Assembly (NCBI RefSeq): GCF_900104795.1
Contig: NZ_FNTG01000002.1
Location: forward strand, 496,001-560,000
Source: Burkholderia sp. WP9
Lineage (GTDB): Bacteria; Pseudomonadota; Gammaproteobacteria; Burkholderiales; Burkholderiaceae
Direction of reading: 5' to 3'
Length of the DNA stretch: 64,000 bases
Shown: piece by piece, positions 49,142 through 57,206 of the stretch
Numbering within the stretch: position 1 is the first letter of the stretch
How the letters are laid out: each line of letters starts with the position of its first letter
Position numbers and translations under genes: made by a program
Notes under the pieces: model-generated
The model's input: only the letters and a program-made list of their open reading frames with translations
What the model was told of the DNA's origin: nothing
Database searches by the model: none

Positions 49142-49459
49142 ATGAAACCCACCCCAATGACGCTCGATATCGACGCGATTCACAAAGCGCTTGCCAACCC
49201 GGTTCGCCGGGAGATTCTCGGCTGGCTGCGCGAGCCGTACGCGCATTTCGCCGACCAGGAACTGCCGCTCGATCACGGCGTATGCGCCGGCAAGATCGAC
49301 GCGGCCTGCGGCCTGTCGCAGTCCACCGTGTCGGCGCACCTCGCGGCTTTGCAACGCGCGGGGCTCGTCACGTCGAAGCGAGTCGGTCAATGGGTGTTTT
49401 TCAAACGCAACGAGCCGGTCATCCAGGCGTTCCTCGAGCACATGAACACGAGGCTCTAG
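49142..49459 (+). CDS. ArsR-family regulator
   Basis: A 105-residue winged-helix repressor (HKALANPVRREILGWLREP; AACGLSQSTVSAHLAALQRA, the recognition helix). Cysteines at GVCAGKI and AACGLS could sense electrophiles or metals. It starts about 66 bases after a matching palindromic operator and lies 100 bases before an Old Yellow Enzyme gene on the same strand, which it probably controls. ATG at 49157 is an alternative start. Confidence 0.88.
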   Translation: MKPTPMTLDIDAIHKALANPVRREILGWLREPYAHFADQELPLDHGVCAGKIDAACGLSQSTVSAHLAALQRAGLVTSKRVGQWVFFKRNEPVIQAFLEHMNTRL

Positions 49460-49559
49460 GCGCCGGATCCGCATCGCCGCACTCCTTTCCGCACTTCTTT
49501 CATCACGCAGTATTTTTGTCACGCTCGGGCCACATGCCCGCCGTCAAAGGTGAACTCAT

Positions 49560-50621
49560 ATGCCGACTCTTTTCGATCCGCTGCAAATTGGCGATATCAC
49601 GCTGTCGAACCGCATCATCATGGCGCCGCTCACGCGCCAACGCGCCGAAGAAATCCGCGTGCCGAACGCGCTGATGGCGAAGTACTATGCCGAGCGCGCA
49701 ACGGCCGGCCTGATCATCAGCGAAGCGACTTCCGTCACACCGCAAGGCGTGGGCTATGCCGACACGCCGGGCATCTGGTCGCAGGAGCAGGTTGAAGGCT
49801 GGAAGCTCGTCACGAGCGCCGTGCATGCCGCCGGCGGCAAGATCTTTCTGCAACTGTGGCACGTGGGCCGCATTTCCGACCCGCTGTTCCTGAACGGCGA
49901 ACTGCCGGTCGCGCCGAGCGCGATCGCCGCCCAGGGCAACGTGAGCCTGGTGCGTCCGGAGCGTGCCTATGTGACGCCGCGCGCACTGGAACTCGATGAA
50001 ATCGCCGGCGTGGTCGAAGCATTCCGCAAAGGCGCGGAGAACGCCAAGGCAGCCGGCTTCGACGGCGTCGAAGTGCACGGCGCGAACGGCTATCTGCTTG
50101 ACCAGTTCCTGCAGGACAGCACCAACAAGCGTACCGACGCTTACGGCGGCCCGGTCGAAAACCGCGCCCGCCTGCTGCTCGAAGTCACCGACGCCTGCAT
50201 CGGCGTGTGGGGTGCGAATCGTGTCGGCGTGCACCTCGCGCCGCGCCGCGACGCGCACACCATGGGCGATTCGGATCCGGCCGGCACCTTCGGTTATGTG
50301 GCCCGCGAACTCGGCAAGCGCAAGATCGCGTTCATTGCCGCACGTGAAGCGCTCGGCGACGACCGTCTCGGCCCGCAACTGAAGAAAGCATTCGGCGGCC
50401 CCTATATCGCGAACGAAAAGTTCACCAAGGAAACCGCGCAACAGGTGCTCGACGCCGGCGAGGCAGACGCGGTGGCGTGGGGTCAGCTGTTCATTGCGAA
50501 TCCGGATCTGGTGCGCCGCTTCGCCACGAATGCGCCGCTGAACAAGCCGAATCCGGCGACGTACTACGCACGCGGCGAAACCGGCTACGTGGATTACCCG
50601 GCGCTGGAAACCGTGGAATAA
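49560..50621 (+). CDS. Old Yellow Enzyme-family alkene reductase (NemA-like)
   Basis: A 353-residue FMN-dependent TIM-barrel enzyme. It shows APLTRQRA, LQLWHVGR, VEVHGANGYLLDQFLQD and NKRTDAYGG (FMN and substrate sites); GDSDPAGTF lies in the loop. Such enzymes reduce N-ethylmaleimide, nitrate esters and other electrophilic alkenes with NADPH. Its tie to an ArsR-type, Cys-containing regulator fits electrophile-induced control. Confidence 0.92.
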   Translation: MPTLFDPLQIGDITLSNRIIMAPLTRQRAEEIRVPNALMAKYYAERATAGLIISEATSVTPQGVGYADTPGIWSQEQVEGWKLVTSAVHAAGGKIFLQLWHVGRISDPLFLNGELPVAPSAIAAQGNVSLVRPERAYVTPRALELDEIAGVVEAFRKGAENAKAAGFDGVEVHGANGYLLDQFLQDSTNKRTDAYGGPVENRARLLLEVTDACIGVWGANRVGVHLAPRRDAHTMGDSDPAGTFGYVARELGKRKIAFIAAREALGDDRLGPQLKKAFGGPYIANEKFTKETAQQVLDAGEADAVAWGQLFIANPDLVRRFATNAPLNKPNPATYYARGETGYVDYPALETVE

Positions 50622-50716
50622 GCGTCAGAAAAACAAGCTGAAAAAGGCGAAGCTATAGGCTGAGTCGGCGGAGGTCGGACGGCTGGTTCAAAGCGTCCAA
50701 TGTAAGGCAGTATGTT

Positions 50717-50781
50717 GAAAAAAAGGCGCGGCAGGTGCGACAGGAATGAGCTGTTCCGGTCACATCCGCCGCGCTCTTTTT
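50717..50781. terminator. Bidirectional terminator-like hairpin
   Basis: GCGCGGC (50726-50732) pairs with GCCGCGC (50768-50774), with an A run before and TCTTTTTAT after it, and a second internal stem (ACAG/CTGT). It lies between the convergent reductase and GNAT genes and could stop transcription from both. Confidence 0.6.
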
Positions 50782-50812
50782 ATGCGCGAACATAGCGCGG
50801 CCATACGACTCG

Positions 50813-51340
50813 TCAGGCAAGATCACGCAGCATGAAAACGCGCTTCGATTCATCGAGTCCTCGCGCAATGTGCGCATCGCGCCGTTCGATCAGCGCCGCG
50901 TCGAGTTCGGCTTCTTCGATATCGCGAAACCCGACCCGGCGATAGTACGGCGCATTCCACGGCACTTCGCGAAACGTCGACAGGATGAGTTGCGGGAGTC
51001 GTTGCGCACGCGCGAGTTGCGCGACCTGCTCGATCAGCGCCGCGCCGATACGCTGCCCGGCGTGCGAGGTGAGCACGTCGAGTTCCTGCACGTAGATGCG
51101 CGTGGGTTGCGGCTCGAACATCACGAAACCCACGCACGTTGCGTCGGCACCGACGGCGACGATGATCTCCCGTGCCGCTATCTTGCGGGCGACGAGTTCG
51201 AGATCCATAGGCGGCGCATCCGCGATCCCCGCCATATCGACGCTGAAAAAGCGCTGCCCCGCTTCGAATTCAATGGTGCGGATCGCGTTCGCGTCGTGCT
51301 GCCCGGCGAACCGGAAAGTGATGGCAGGAGCGTGTTGCAT
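50813..51340 (-). CDS. GNAT-family acetyltransferase
   Basis: A 175-residue acetyltransferase with the acetyl-CoA loop in SHAGQRIGAALIEQVAQLAR and the helix/strand PQLILSTFREVPWNAPYYRRVGF, which is typical of GNAT proteins. The acyl acceptor is unknown. It is divergent from the MarR gene. Confidence 0.9.
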   Translation of the reverse strand: MQHAPAITFRFAGQHDANAIRTIEFEAGQRFFSVDMAGIADAPPMDLELVARKIAAREIIVAVGADATCVGFVMFEPQPTRIYVQELDVLTSHAGQRIGAALIEQVAQLARAQRLPQLILSTFREVPWNAPYYRRVGFRDIEEAELDAALIERRDAHIARGLDESKRVFMLRDLA

Positions 51341-51519
51341 GAGACGTCACTCAGGTTGGTGAGGGTGGTCGTTCTGGACAACTTGCCCCGATATTGACAT
51401 CGCCGCCGGGCAGTGGGCAAGTGAGCGCCCCTTCATGACACCGAACACCCGATCACCCGGCGCGCATCGGCTAACAGCCAAGCAGATCGACTAGCTCAAC
51501 TTGACGCCAGACAGATACG

Positions 51520-51551
51520 AAGGTAACCTTCACAGGTAGCCTTCATATCTA
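51520..51551 (+). promoter_or_regulatory. Palindromic operator upstream of the MarR gene
   Basis: GAAGGTAACCTTC (51520-51532) is a perfect 13-base palindrome centred on one base. A related half-site, CAGGTAGCCTTC, follows after two bases, and the MarR gene starts 26 bases after the palindrome. This position suggests autoregulation by the MarR-family protein. Confidence 0.55.
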
Positions 51552-51558
51552 TCGCAGC

Positions 51559-52011
51559 ATGACCCAGCAAGATCCACTAATCGATTCCGAAGCCGTGCAC
51601 AGCATGGCGGAAAACTTACGCGTGCTGGCCGGCAAACTGCGCCGCCGCTTGCGCGAAGAGTCGCACGTGGGCGATTTCACCCCTTCGCAGGTGCAGGTTC
51701 TCGGCTTGCTGGAGCGCGAAGGTCCGGCAACGGTCACCGCGCTGGCGCGTGCTCATGGCATGCGTCCGCAGTCCATGGGCGAGACGCTGTCGGTGCTTAA
51801 AGCAGCCGGGCTGGTCAGCGGCGCGCCTGATCCGAACGACGGCCGGCAAACGGTTCTCTCCCTCACACCCGCGTTCCGCAAGAAGATCAAGGCCAGCCGC
51901 GCGGCGCGCGAAGACTGGCTGTTTCGCACCATCCAGACACGCTTCTCGGCGGCCGAGCAACAACAACTCGCTGTCGGCGTCGAGTTGCTCAAACGCCTCA
52001 TCGACTCGTAA
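51559..52011 (+). CDS. MarR-family regulator
   Basis: A 150-residue winged-helix repressor with the DNA-binding part LLEREGPATVTALARAHGMR, PQSMGETLSVLKAAGLV and the wing DPNDGRQTVLSLTP. It heads a short operon with the isochorismatase-like and MFS genes and probably represses them until a small aromatic ligand binds. Confidence 0.92.
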   Translation: MTQQDPLIDSEAVHSMAENLRVLAGKLRRRLREESHVGDFTPSQVQVLGLLEREGPATVTALARAHGMRPQSMGETLSVLKAAGLVSGAPDPNDGRQTVLSLTPAFRKKIKASRAAREDWLFRTIQTRFSAAEQQQLAVGVELLKRLIDS

Positions 52012-52026
52012 CTCCAGGAGCCCTTC

Positions 52027-52590
52027 ATGCCAATCACCACGCTGGATGCAAAGACCGCACTGATCGTCATCGATTTGCAGCGCGGCATCGTCGCGCTACC
52101 CACCGCGCACCCCACCGGCGCAGTCGTCGAACGCGCGGCCGCCCTTGCGCAGGCATTTCGCCGCCACGGCCTGCCCGTGGTGCTCGTCAACGTGGCCGGC
52201 GGCGCGCCGGGCCGCGCGGAACAGGCGCGCAACACGGGCGAGTTCCCCGCGGATTTCGCCGAACTGGTGCCCGAACTGAACGCGCAGCCGTCGGATCATC
52301 GGGTCACCAAGCGCACCTGGGGCGCGTTCACGAACACCGATCTCGAAGCGTACCTGCGCGAGCAAGGCGTCACGCAGGTGGTACTCGTGGGCGTGGCGAC
52401 CAGCATCGGCGTCGAATCCACCGCGCGCTACGCACACGAAATTGGCCTGAACGTCACGCTCGTCGTCGACGCCATGACCGACCTCCATGCGGACGCTCAT
52501 GCCAACAGCATCACGCGCATCTTCCCGCGCGTCGGCGAAACCGGCACGACGCAAGACGTGCTCGATCTGCTCGAACAATCGCACGCATGA
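52027..52590 (+). CDS. Isochorismatase-like hydrolase
   Basis: A 187-residue cysteine-hydrolase-fold protein with the Asp of IVIDLQRGI and the Lys of HRVTKRTWGAF. The site of the nucleophile reads GVATSIGVESTARYAHE, so Gly replaces the expected Cys, as happens in true isochorismatases such as EntB and PhzD. It is therefore unlikely to be a nicotinamidase-type amidase. It follows the MarR gene by 15 bases. Confidence 0.85.
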   Translation: MPITTLDAKTALIVIDLQRGIVALPTAHPTGAVVERAAALAQAFRRHGLPVVLVNVAGGAPGRAEQARNTGEFPADFAELVPELNAQPSDHRVTKRTWGAFTNTDLEAYLREQGVTQVVLVGVATSIGVESTARYAHEIGLNVTLVVDAMTDLHADAHANSITRIFPRVGETGTTQDVLDLLEQSHA

Positions 52591-52654
52591 ACTTGAGTTC
52601 GAACCCGCGCCGTAGCGTGAACGCCGCCCGCATCCTTCATCAGGGAACAGCCCG

Positions 52655-53995
52655 GTGAATGGCACTTTCCGTTCGCTGAGCAATTTCAACTACCGGGTCT
52701 GGGCAAGCGGTGCGATCGTCTCCAACGTCGGCACGTGGATGCAACGCACGGCGCAGGATTGGCTCGTCCTCACGGAACTCACGCAGCACAACGCGACCGC
52801 CGTGGGTATCGTCATGTCGCTGCAATTCGGCCCGCAAATGCTGCTGTTGCCGCTGACCGGTTATGCCGCCGATCACTTCGATCGTCGAAAGCTGCTGTTC
52901 GCGACCCAGGCGGCCATGGGGTCTCTCGCGCTGGGCCTCGGCATCCTCACCGTCACCGGGCTCGTACAACTGTGGCAGGTCTATGTCTTCGCGGGGCTGC
53001 TCGGCTGCGTCACCGCGTTCGATTCGCCGGCACGGCAGACCTTCGTGTCGGATCTGGTCGGCGAACACGATCTGTCGAACGCGGTCGCGCTGAACTCCAC
53101 CTCGTTCAACGCGGCGCGCATGATCGGCCCTGCCATCGCGGGGCTGCTGATTGCTTCCGTGGGCACCGGCTGGGTGTTTCTCATCAACGCGCTGTCATTC
53201 GTCGCGGTACTCGGTTCGCTGCGCATGCTGCGGGTGAGCGAACTACATCTGAAGCCGCGCGCGGTGCGCTCACGCGGCAGTTTCGTGGAAGGCTTCAAAT
53301 ACGTGTGGAAGCGTCCCGACCTGAAGGCCGCTTTGCTGATGCTGTTCCTGATCGGCACGTTCGGCCTGAATTTCCCGATCTTCATCTCGACGATGTCGGT
53401 CACCGCCTTTCATGCGGGTGCCGGCGAATACGGCGTATTGAGTTCGACCATGGCGATCGGCTCCGTGACCGGCGCGCTGCTTGCCGCGCGCCGGGCGAAA
53501 CCGCGCATGGCGCTGCTGCTCGGCGCGGCGGGCGTGTTTGGCGTGGGCTGTACCGTGGCCTCGCTCATGCCGAACTATGTGTTGTTCGGCCTTGTGCTGA
53601 TCGTGATCGGCGTATCGACGCAAACCTTCACGACCTCGACCAACAGTCTCGTGCAACTCTCCACCGAGCCCGCCATGCGCGGCCGGGTCATCGCGATTCT
53701 GCTGGCCATCGCGTTGGGTGGCACGCCGCTCGGCGCGCCGGTGGTCGGTTGGGTCGCCGACCGTTTCGGCCCGCGCTGGGCGCTCGGCGTGGGCGCGGCA
53801 TCGGGATTCGCGGCGGCGGTGGTCGGCTTGCTCTATCTGGTGAAGTACCGCCAGTTGCGTGTGTATGTCGAGGGCGGGCGGTTGCGCTATAGCGTCGACG
53901 ATCCACGCCAGGCGCCCGCGTATGTGAGCCCCGCGGTCGCCGTGCAGAACGCCGTGTTGAGCGAAGTGGAAGAAGATTCGTCTTCGGGCGTTTAA
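52655..53995 (+). CDS. MFS exporter (EntS-like)
   Basis: A 446-residue inner-membrane protein with about 12 helices, starting with GTG: (V)NGTFRSLSNFNYRVWASGAIVS. The motif LTGYAADHFDRRKLLFATQA is the typical loop between helices 2 and 3. The EntS/TMEM175-like group exports siderophores and drugs. It ends a MarR-hydrolase-exporter operon; the substrate is unknown. Confidence 0.9.
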   Translation: MNGTFRSLSNFNYRVWASGAIVSNVGTWMQRTAQDWLVLTELTQHNATAVGIVMSLQFGPQMLLLPLTGYAADHFDRRKLLFATQAAMGSLALGLGILTVTGLVQLWQVYVFAGLLGCVTAFDSPARQTFVSDLVGEHDLSNAVALNSTSFNAARMIGPAIAGLLIASVGTGWVFLINALSFVAVLGSLRMLRVSELHLKPRAVRSRGSFVEGFKYVWKRPDLKAALLMLFLIGTFGLNFPIFISTMSVTAFHAGAGEYGVLSSTMAIGSVTGALLAARRAKPRMALLLGAAGVFGVGCTVASLMPNYVLFGLVLIVIGVSTQTFTTSTNSLVQLSTEPAMRGRVIAILLAIALGGTPLGAPVVGWVADRFGPRWALGVGAASGFAAAVVGLLYLVKYRQLRVYVEGGRLRYSVDDPRQAPAYVSPAVAVQNAVLSEVEEDSSSGV

Positions 53996-54022
53996 CAAGC
54001 CGTTGTGAAGGCCTGATGCAAA

Positions 54023-54050
54023 AAAGCCGCGCCTGACCAGGCGCGGCTTT
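54023..54050. terminator. Strong bidirectional terminator
   Basis: A 12-bp perfect stem (AAAGCCGCGCCT with AGGCGCGGCTTT) and a 4-base GACC loop lie between the convergent MFS gene and the 3' part of mmsA. A run precedes it and T run follows it, so both strands can terminate. Confidence 0.85.
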
Positions 54051-54077
54051 CTCATTCCGGCAGACTCGCCAGAAGAC

Positions 54078-54362
54078 TTACTTCGCCACCGGCATCGTGA
54101 ATTCAGCCCCCTTGGCGATGCTGTCCGGCCAGCGTTGCATGATGCTCTTGTAGCGCGTATAGAAGCGCACGCCCTCTTCACCATAGGCGTGATGGTCGCC
54201 GAACAGCGAACGCTTCCAGCCGCCGAACGAATGCCATGCCATCGGCACCGGAATCGGCACGTTGATGCCCACCATGCCTACCTGAATCTGCCGGCCGAAC
54301 GCACGCGCCACACCGCCATCCGACGTGAAGAGCGACACGCCGTTGCCGAACTCGTGCGCGTT
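54078..54362 (-). pseudogene. mmsA: mmsA, 3' part (separated by IS66 element)
   Basis: This piece encodes the last 94 residues of methylmalonate-semialdehyde dehydrogenase: [20 protein letters not shown], then [20 protein letters not shown] and [20 protein letters not shown]. It lies after the target-site duplication and has no start of its own except a TTG within it. Together with the 413-codon 5' part it would restore a 507-residue enzyme of normal length in frame. Confidence 0.92.
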
Positions 54363-54370
54363 GATCAACT
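54363..54370. repeat. Left target-site duplication of the IS66 element
   Basis: GATCAACT directly abuts the left end of the element and recurs at 57199-57206. Eight bases is the usual IS66 duplication length. Confidence 0.95.
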
Positions 54371-54521
54371 GTAAGCGGTGAATTTAGCACGCCGAATCGA
54401 GAATCATTTGCAAGTGACGGCCGAGCGTAGCCGCACCTCGGCGGTTAAAATCAACCGGCGATGTCTGCATCGGGGTGATGGGAGCGCGCGCAGTCATGAT
54501 GACCGGCGCGCGTTCGGTGCG

Positions 54522-56162
54522 TCAGCCGGTCTGTGCCTTGGCCTGTTGTTGCCGCGCATAATTGAACGGCAGCAGGTCGGTCACGTCGGCATCCGGCGCA
54601 CGCTGCGGCAGCTCCGTGAGTACATGCAGCAGATAGTCGTACGGCTCGACGCCGCAGGCCCGGCATGTGAGGACCAGGCTGTAGATCGTGGCGCTGGCCT
54701 TTGCGCCATCAACTGTGTCGCTGAACAGCCACGATTTTCTTGAAGTAGCAAACGGCCTGATATCGCGCTCGATCACGTTGTTATCGATTGCGGCGCAACC
54801 GTCAGTGACGTAGCGGCTGAGATATTCCCATTGGTTGCGCGTGTAGGCAATCGCCTTGCCGAGCAGGCTCTGGGGCGCCACCTTCGGCGCCAGTTCATCG
54901 AGCCATGCCTTGAAGGACTCAAGCAGCGGCACACTGTGCTTTTGCCGCAGGTCGTACGTGTAGTCGGCTCGCGTCAGGCCAGTAGGCAGATCGCCTTTGG
55001 CCAGCGCCTCGACACGGTACAGGGCCTGGAAGTACTCAAGCGCCTTCGCCACGCGAGCGTTCGGCATCTTCTGCTTGCCGGAGTCCGTCTTTTTCGCGGC
55101 GGCCTTGTCCGCCTTGACGAACAGCCTGCGGGCGTGAGCCATGCAGCCGAAGTGCTTTGCCTTTTTCAAGGTGCGCCAGGCGCTGTAGCCGTCGCTCATC
55201 AGCATGCCGCTGTAGTCGCCGAGGAACTTCTTCGGATGCTCCTGGCCACGCCCCGGCTGGTACTCGAACAGCACCACGGGCTCGGCGCAGTCCTGGGCGC
55301 TGCGGTAGCACCACATGTAACTCTTGCTCTGCGCGGATCTGCCGGGTTCCTTGAGTACCTGAACCGTCGTTTCATCGCCGTGGATCAGCGGCTGCAACAG
55401 CAACGTTTTATGCAGCGCATCATACAGGCGGCTGTAGTGCAGTTCGCTGGGGCGAATGATCCAGTGGGCGAGCGTGCCGCGACTCACCGGGATCTGCCAG
55501 CGCGCGAGTGCCTCCTGCATCCGGTACAGCGGCATGCCGTCGACGTACTTCGCGCTCGCGACCGTCGCGATCACCGATGCGTCCGCATGGCTGCCCGGGA
55601 TCGGCTGAACCGGCATCGGCGCAAGCACGACCGGGGTATGTTCGGCGTGCCGCTCGCAGTGCCGGCACGCCCACTTGGAACGCACGTTCTTGCGGACTGT
55701 CCACTTGACCTCGACGTGCAACTGTTCGCTGACGTCCTCGCCGATGCGATGCAGCTGATTGCCGCAACAGGGGCAGCCGCGCTGGTCCTCCGGCAGGTCG
55801 TATTCGACTGGTTCACGCGTCAGGTACGCCGGCAATGGCTTGCGTCCGGCCTTGCGTCGTTCAGGCTGGCTGGCCGGTGGCAATCCGGTGTCGGGCAGCT
55901 CAGGCTGGACACCGTCATCGTCTTCGTCGCCCGGTTCGGTCCGTGCAATCTGCTCGGCTTCGTCGAACACGCGATCTTTGCGTTTTTCGCTTTTCGGTGC
56001 GAAACGCTCGGCCTGCAGCAGGCGGAGCTGCTCCTCGAGTTGCTCGACGCGCTGGTTCAGTTCGCCGATATGTTTCGCGTCGCCGGCTACACGTGCCTGG
56101 AGAGCGTGGATATAGCCCTGGACCGCCCTGGGTACGCGTTTGAGGTCGGGTGCATTCTTCAT
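54522..56162 (-). CDS. tnpC: IS66 transposase TnpC
   Basis: A 546-residue transposase. It has an N-terminal leucine-zipper-like coiled coil (IGELNQRVEQLEEQLRLLQA), a zinc-finger-like pair of CxxC motifs (GCPCCGNQL and WACRHCERH) and a DDE domain with DD in IHGDETTVQV and MLMSDGYSAW and E in IDNNVIERDIRP. The C-terminal domain follows (RACGVEPYDYLLHVLTELPQ). Length and order are normal, so it is probably active. Confidence 0.96.
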   Translation of the reverse strand: MKNAPDLKRVPRAVQGYIHALQARVAGDAKHIGELNQRVEQLEEQLRLLQAERFAPKSEKRKDRVFDEAEQIARTEPGDEDDDGVQPELPDTGLPPASQPERRKAGRKPLPAYLTREPVEYDLPEDQRGCPCCGNQLHRIGEDVSEQLHVEVKWTVRKNVRSKWACRHCERHAEHTPVVLAPMPVQPIPGSHADASVIATVASAKYVDGMPLYRMQEALARWQIPVSRGTLAHWIIRPSELHYSRLYDALHKTLLLQPLIHGDETTVQVLKEPGRSAQSKSYMWCYRSAQDCAEPVVLFEYQPGRGQEHPKKFLGDYSGMLMSDGYSAWRTLKKAKHFGCMAHARRLFVKADKAAAKKTDSGKQKMPNARVAKALEYFQALYRVEALAKGDLPTGLTRADYTYDLRQKHSVPLLESFKAWLDELAPKVAPQSLLGKAIAYTRNQWEYLSRYVTDGCAAIDNNVIERDIRPFATSRKSWLFSDTVDGAKASATIYSLVLTCRACGVEPYDYLLHVLTELPQRAPDADVTDLLPFNYARQQQAKAQTG

Positions 56163-56252
56163 GCACTCCAGGATAGCGAAACGCAGTGCGCCGTGGGTTT
56201 ACGTCAATTCGTAAATGGCGCGCCTGCCGTTGTTTACGTGCAACGCATCGGG

Positions 56253-56621
56253 CTAGCTGACGTGCTGGTAATGGCGCACGGGATGACGACGAAGCGCGTC
56301 GATGTCGATGCCGTCGATGTCGATGCCGTCGAGCAACCAGTGAAGCTGCTGCGTTGTCAGTTCGATCACCTCCTGATTCCGCCGGGGCCACACGAAACGG
56401 TCTTCCTCGAGCCGACGCAGCAGCAGCCAGAAACCGGTGCGCTCGTACAGCAGAAGCTTGATGCGATCGCATTTGCGGTTGTGGAATGCATAGACGGCAC
56501 GGGCGAGCGGGTCCAACTGCATCGATTCCTCAACCAGGGCGGCAAGGGTGTTGATGCCGCAACGGAAATCGATCGGCTCGCGGTACAGGTAGACGTGCAG
56601 GTCATCGGCGAAGCGCAGCAT
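56253..56621 (-). CDS. tnpB: IS66 accessory protein TnpB
   Basis: A 122-residue IS66 Orf2 protein (VYLYREPIDFRCGINTLAAL; VYAFHNRKCDRIKLLLYERT; GFWLLLRRLEEDRFVWPR). It is needed for transposition in some IS66 members. Its ATG shares a base with the tnpA stop (TGATG). A perfect 15-base tandem duplication (56298-56327) adds a repeated GIDID segment near the C-terminus. Confidence 0.95.
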   Translation of the reverse strand: MLRFADDLHVYLYREPIDFRCGINTLAALVEESMQLDPLARAVYAFHNRKCDRIKLLLYERTGFWLLLRRLEEDRFVWPRRNQEVIELTTQQLHWLLDGIDIDGIDIDALRRHPVRHYQHVS

Positions 56622-57112
56622 CAGCGACTCCTCAATGCGTCGATCATCGCCCTGAGCAGTGCCGTGTCCTGTTGCGCACATTCAAGTTCAAGACTTACCC
56701 CGTTGGGCAATTGCGCCACCAGCCGTGAAGGCAACGGCGGGCGTTGTGAGGCCCGCATCGGCTCGCGCCGTGCCGCAACTGGCTCAGCGTCGGGCAGCGC
56801 CGGCCTGGATGGCAAGTGCATCGCCTCAGCACCAACCACTTCCAGAACAGGAACGAATGCCGGTGCCATGGCTGGCGCCGACTGCCGTGCACGTCGGGGA
56901 CGTGTCTTTTGGCGCGCCAGGCTAATCCATTTGCGAAGCTGGTTGGCGTTCACTCCAGCCTTCAGCGCCAGCCCGGCCACGGAGGCCCCAGGCTTTTGGC
57001 ACGCCTCGATCAGCTTGCGCTTGCCCTCACGGTCGTACCGGTTCTTGCCGTCGGCCGATTTGCCGATCACCCGCAGGGGCAGGAAGTCAAAGTCAGTTTG
57101 TAGGTCAGTCAT
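56621..57112 (-). CDS. tnpA: IS66 accessory protein TnpA
   Basis: A 163-residue IS66 Orf1 protein with a helix-turn-helix (KRKLIEACQKPGASVAGLAL, then KAGVNANQLRKWISLAR) that probably binds the element ends. The ATG at 57112 (MTDLQTDF) was chosen; the frame continues upstream to 57169 but only into the terminal region. Confidence 0.93.
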   Translation of the reverse strand: MTDLQTDFDFLPLRVIGKSADGKNRYDREGKRKLIEACQKPGASVAGLALKAGVNANQLRKWISLARQKTRPRRARQSAPAMAPAFVPVLEVVGAEAMHLPSRPALPDAEPVAARREPMRASQRPPLPSRLVAQLPNGVSLELECAQQDTALLRAMIDALRSR

Positions 57113-57198
57113 AAGTTGCGTCCGCAATGTGTAAGCTGCGGACGCAATCTTGTTCCCTCTCACCCGCATGTTCCAGATGAGCCGAAATTACCGCTTAC

Positions 57199-57206
57199 GA
57201 TCAACT
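57199..57206. repeat. Right target-site duplication of the IS66 element
   Basis: The second copy of GATCAACT, directly abutting the right end of the element. It is identical to the left copy. Confidence 0.95.

Larger units (their letters stand above)
54371..57198. mobile_element. Complete IS66-family insertion sequence inside mmsA
   Basis: The element is 2828 bp. Its ends are inverted: the left end begins GTAAGCGGTGAATTT and the right end, read inward, begins GTAAGCGGTAATTTC. Both are flanked by the direct duplication GATCAACT. It carries three intact genes in the order tnpA, tnpB, tnpC on the minus strand. The perfect duplication and intact genes suggest a recent insertion that may still be mobile. 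Confidence 0.97.

Noticed and set aside
54078..54368. Separate 96-residue gene starting with TTG
   Set aside because: It is the 3' end of mmsA continuing in frame from the target duplication, not an independent gene.
54831..57134. 767-codon open frame on the plus strand
   Set aside because: It lies opposite all three IS66 genes, whose products match known transposition proteins; it is a high-GC shadow frame.
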